7,791 nt of DNA from Phycisphaeraceae bacterium (GTDB lineage Bacteria > Planctomycetota > Phycisphaerae > Phycisphaerales > Phycisphaeraceae). Positions 5,664 to 7,791 of the stretch are shown here, piece after piece (the stretch's first letter is position 1; each line of letters opens with the position of its first letter). The notes beneath the pieces were generated by a model, which saw only the letters and a list, made by a program, of their open reading frames with translations, was not told where the DNA came from and made no database searches. Position numbers and translations under genes: made by a program. The stretch lies in NCBI GenBank assembly GCA_003551485.1, contig PUMS01000462.1:1-7791 (forward strand), written 5' to 3'.

Positions 5664-7250
5664 TCAGGCCGATGGCTTGCTGGCGGCGTGGCTGTCGGTG
5701 GGCGTACGGATCGCGCCCATGTCATCGCTGTCGAGCGTGTCGGCGGCGATCCAGCCCGACATCAGCGCCATGGGCATGCCCGGGCCGGGGTGAGCCGAGC
5801 CGCCGGCAAGGTAGAGGCCGTCGATGTCGCGGCTGCGGTTGCCGGGCTTGAAGGCGCCCATGAAGCGGCCATGACTGGCCAGGCCGTAAATGGCGCCGTC
5901 GAGCACGCGGTAGCGCTGGTGAATGTCCATTGGTGTCAGGGCCGATTCGAACACGATGCGCTGCTCGATGTCGTCCACGCCGGCCACCCAGACGAGCTTC
6001 TGCAGGATCGTCCGCCGGTAGTCGCCAAGCATCTGCCTCCAATCGTGATGAGGCCTCAGGTAAGGCGTGTGGACGAGCACGTAGAGCGCTTCGCCGCGCT
6101 CACCGTCGAACATCGGCGCCACCGATGGCTCACTGCGCGCCGGACAGCAGACGTAGCAGGTCGGGTCGGGCGCCGGCTCACCGCGTCGGTAGATCCAGTC
6201 AAACTCCTCGTGGGGATCGCGCGAGAAGATGAAGTTGTGGTGCAGCAGTTGCCCGTAGGTCCGTCGTAGACCCAGAAACAGGACCACGCCGGAACACGCC
6301 GGCTCGGCTCGGCTCCGCCGCAGGAAACGCTTCACCGGTCGTCCGCCGATCAGCTCGCGGTGGGTCCGTACGCTGTCCATGTTCGAGACCACGGCCTTCA
6401 GTTCGATGCGCTGACCGTCCGCGGTCACTACGCCGCGCACGCGGCGGCCGTCGAGTTCGATGCGCTCGATGGCGCAGCCCGTGTGAATCTCGACGCCCAA
6501 CCGCATGGCCAGCCGCTCCAGCGCCGCCGGGACAGCGCGGGTACCGCCGATGGGGTACCACACACCGCCGTCGGTCTGCATATGGGCGATACTGCACAGC
6601 ACCGCCGGCGCGTTGTACGGTGAGGAGCCGACGTACTGGGTGAAGTGGTCCAGCATCTGCGCCACACGCGCATCGGGCACGTGCGAACGGATCGTGCCCG
6701 CCACGGTCCGGCCCATGCGAAGGCTCAGCACGTCCGACAGGGTCGATGTCTTGAACGTGTTGCCGGCGTCGAAGGTGTCGCGCAGCGACCCGACGGGGCG
6801 CCAGAAGAAGTAGCGTTCGCTCACATCGTGCATCCGCTCGCTCATCTTCATGAACCGCCGGTAGCCCTCGGCCGATGGAGTGTCGGGGCTGAAGGCCGTA
6901 AGTGCATCGGCCATCCTGTCGGTGTTCTCGTGCAGGTCGAGCACAGCGCCATCTTCAAAGAAGCAGCGCCACTGCGGATCGAGCCGCACCAGGTCCAGTT
7001 CATCCTCGAGCGCGCGGCCGGCCTCGGCGAAGATGCGGCGAAGCACCTTCGGCACGGTGAGGATCGTCGGGCCCATGTCGAAGCGGAAGCCCTCGGCCTC
7101 GAGCACCGCGGCCTTGCCGCCCAGCCACGCGTTGGCCTCGAACAGCAGCACGCGATGGCCCCGCGCAGCCAGCGTGCACGCCGCGGCCAGGCCGCCCAGT
7201 CCCCCGCCGATCACTCCGATGGGCTTGTCTCTGGTTAATGCCTCATTCAT
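5664..7250 (-). CDS. crtP: CrtP-like C30 carotenoid oxygenase (phytoene desaturase family flavoprotein)
   Basis: This is a 528-residue FAD protein of the CrtI/CrtN/CrtP family. The dinucleotide-binding motif IGGGLGGLAAACTLAARG lies at 14-31 with Glu38 ending the Rossmann unit, followed by GGK and FDMGPTILTVP. The C-terminal FAD motif AGGSAHPGPGMPMALMSG is at 482-499. Several stretches fit what I recall of Staphylococcus CrtP (4,4'-diaponeurosporene oxygenase) better than CrtN: PQWRCFFEDG, QYVGSSPYNAPAVL, SNMD, LHHNFIF, DGAIYG and GGS rather than GAST in the tail. The likely reaction is oxidation of a terminal methyl of a C30 carotene to an aldehyde, which the overlapping aldehyde dehydrogenase would oxidise on. 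A desaturase role cannot be excluded. ATG 7250 was chosen over an in-frame ATG at 7292 because AAAGGAA lies six bases before it, it overlaps the aldH stop as ATGA, and the protein then starts close to the Rossmann strand. Confidence 0.85.
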   Translation of the reverse strand: MNEALTRDKPIGVIGGGLGGLAAACTLAARGHRVLLFEANAWLGGKAAVLEAEGFRFDMGPTILTVPKVLRRIFAEAGRALEDELDLVRLDPQWRCFFEDGAVLDLHENTDRMADALTAFSPDTPSAEGYRRFMKMSERMHDVSERYFFWRPVGSLRDTFDAGNTFKTSTLSDVLSLRMGRTVAGTIRSHVPDARVAQMLDHFTQYVGSSPYNAPAVLCSIAHMQTDGGVWYPIGGTRAVPAALERLAMRLGVEIHTGCAIERIELDGRRVRGVVTADGQRIELKAVVSNMDSVRTHRELIGGRPVKRFLRRSRAEPACSGVVLFLGLRRTYGQLLHHNFIFSRDPHEEFDWIYRRGEPAPDPTCYVCCPARSEPSVAPMFDGERGEALYVLVHTPYLRPHHDWRQMLGDYRRTILQKLVWVAGVDDIEQRIVFESALTPMDIHQRYRVLDGAIYGLASHGRFMGAFKPGNRSRDIDGLYLAGGSAHPGPGMPMALMSGWIAADTLDSDDMGAIRTPTDSHAASKPSA

Positions 7251-7791
7251 CGCACGTTCCTTTCCGCTTCCTCGGCATGGCGGCGGCGCCATCGGCGCAG
7301 GGCGGTCAACAGTCGCCCAAGCGCAAGCAGGCGCCGCCAGATGCCCCGGCCGTACGCGGCCTGCATGGCCGAGATGAACATCGTCCCATCGTCTTCACTC
7401 ACCTGCTGAAAGTGCGGCCGAAAGCGGCCGTGGCGGACCGCCACCGCCTTGCTGTGCGTCAGCGAGAGCAGGCCTTCGGCTCCGCGCATCACGCCGAACC
7501 CGCTGCGGCCGCGGCCGCCGAAGGGCATCCTCGGGTCGGCCACGGGCGCGAACATGTCGTTGACCACCACAGCGCCGGCGTTAATCCGCCGCGCCAGGGT
7601 CCGGCCTGTGGCCGGTGCGGCAAAGACGGTGGCGCCCAGGGCGTAGGGGCACGCCGCGGCGGCCTCGAGGGCGGCATCATCGCCGTCCACCGTGACGACC
7701 GCGGCCACGGGGGCGAACAGGTCGGCCTTCAACAGGGCCATGGATGGGTCGGCATCGGCCAGAAGCAGCGGCCGCATCGTCGCACCTTCGG
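7247..7791 (-). CDS. aldH: Aldehyde dehydrogenase, C-terminal part (carotenoid aldehyde to carboxylate)
   Basis: This is the last 180 residues of an NAD(P)-dependent aldehyde dehydrogenase; the upstream part, with the catalytic Cys and general base Glu, is outside the window. The visible part starts EGATMRPLLLADADPSMALL and has ADLFAPV where the family has the cofactor-binding E-x-F-G-P-V. It then has INAGAVVVND and MPFGGRGRSGFGVMRG, the typical PFGG-x-x-x-SG-x-G end of the catalytic domain, and THSKAV. The reading frame runs through the window edge, so the internal ATG 7777 is not the start. After the catalytic domain comes a tail of about 60 residues rich in Arg, Trp and Leu (GIWRRLLALGRLLTALRRWR), probably an amphipathic membrane-binding segment. 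The stop overlaps the crtP-like start (ATGA). By position it should oxidise the C30 carotenoid aldehyde to the acid that CrtQ glycosylates. The general family is certain; the substrate is inferred from context. Confidence 0.88.
   Translation of the reverse strand, partial: EGATMRPLLLADADPSMALLKADLFAPVAAVVTVDGDDAALEAAAACPYALGATVFAAPATGRTLARRINAGAVVVNDMFAPVADPRMPFGGRGRSGFGVMRGAEGLLSLTHSKAVAVRHGRFRPHFQQVSEDDGTMFISAMQAAYGRGIWRRLLALGRLLTALRRWRRRHAEEAERNVR
7257..7263 (-). promoter_or_regulatory. Ribosome binding site that decides the crtP-like start
   Basis: On the minus strand this reads AAAGGAA, six bases before ATG 7250. It is the strongest Shine-Dalgarno of the run. It favours this start over ATG 7292, which would add a 14-residue lead with no family resemblance. 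Confidence 0.7.

Noticed and set aside
5625..6269. Plus-strand open frame opposite the 3' part of the crtP-like gene
   Set aside because: It is antisense to conserved FAD-motif sequence, has no ribosome binding site and shows no family resemblance.

Overview
The window is GC-rich bacterial DNA with tightly packed genes. It looks like a planctomycete, possibly of the Phycisphaerae type. This rests on two unrelated sulfatase genes, a family 63-like glycoside hydrolase, and a C30-type carotenoid finishing operon whose acyltransferase is of the PlsC kind. The assignment is inference: there is no rRNA or other phylogenetic marker here.

Layout. Positions 1-163 (minus) hold the N-terminus of a sulfatase cut by the window edge, just at its expected active-site cysteine codon. 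Positions 164-526 are a divergent gene-free stretch with several short inverted repeats. Positions 527-2275 (plus) encode a cytosolic MGH1/GH63-like (alpha/alpha)6-barrel glycoside hydrolase. Positions 2256-7791 (minus) are one operon-like run. In transcription order it contains an aldehyde dehydrogenase (5' part outside the window), a CrtP-like carotenoid oxygenase of the phytoene desaturase family, a PlsC-type acyltransferase, a CrtQ-like membrane glycosyltransferase and a second sulfatase. The last gene meets the glycoside hydrolase tail to tail with a 20-base overlap of coding sequence.

How the genes work together. The first four genes of the minus-strand run match the late steps of staphyloxanthin-type C30 carotenoid synthesis. 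CrtP-like oxygenase turns a terminal methyl into an aldehyde, AldH makes the carboxylate, the CrtQ-like enzyme adds a sugar, and an acyltransferase adds a fatty acyl chain. The early genes (squalene or diapophytoene synthesis and the CrtN desaturase) are not in the window. Stop/start overlaps link most of these genes, which suggests translational coupling.

The most intriguing point is a complete sulfatase without a visible signal peptide at the end of this carotenoid operon. It may be a modification or turnover step for the pigment, or it may belong to the sulfated-glycan genes on the left. The sequence alone does not decide. I see no tRNA, rRNA, CRISPR array, insertion sequence or clear terminator.
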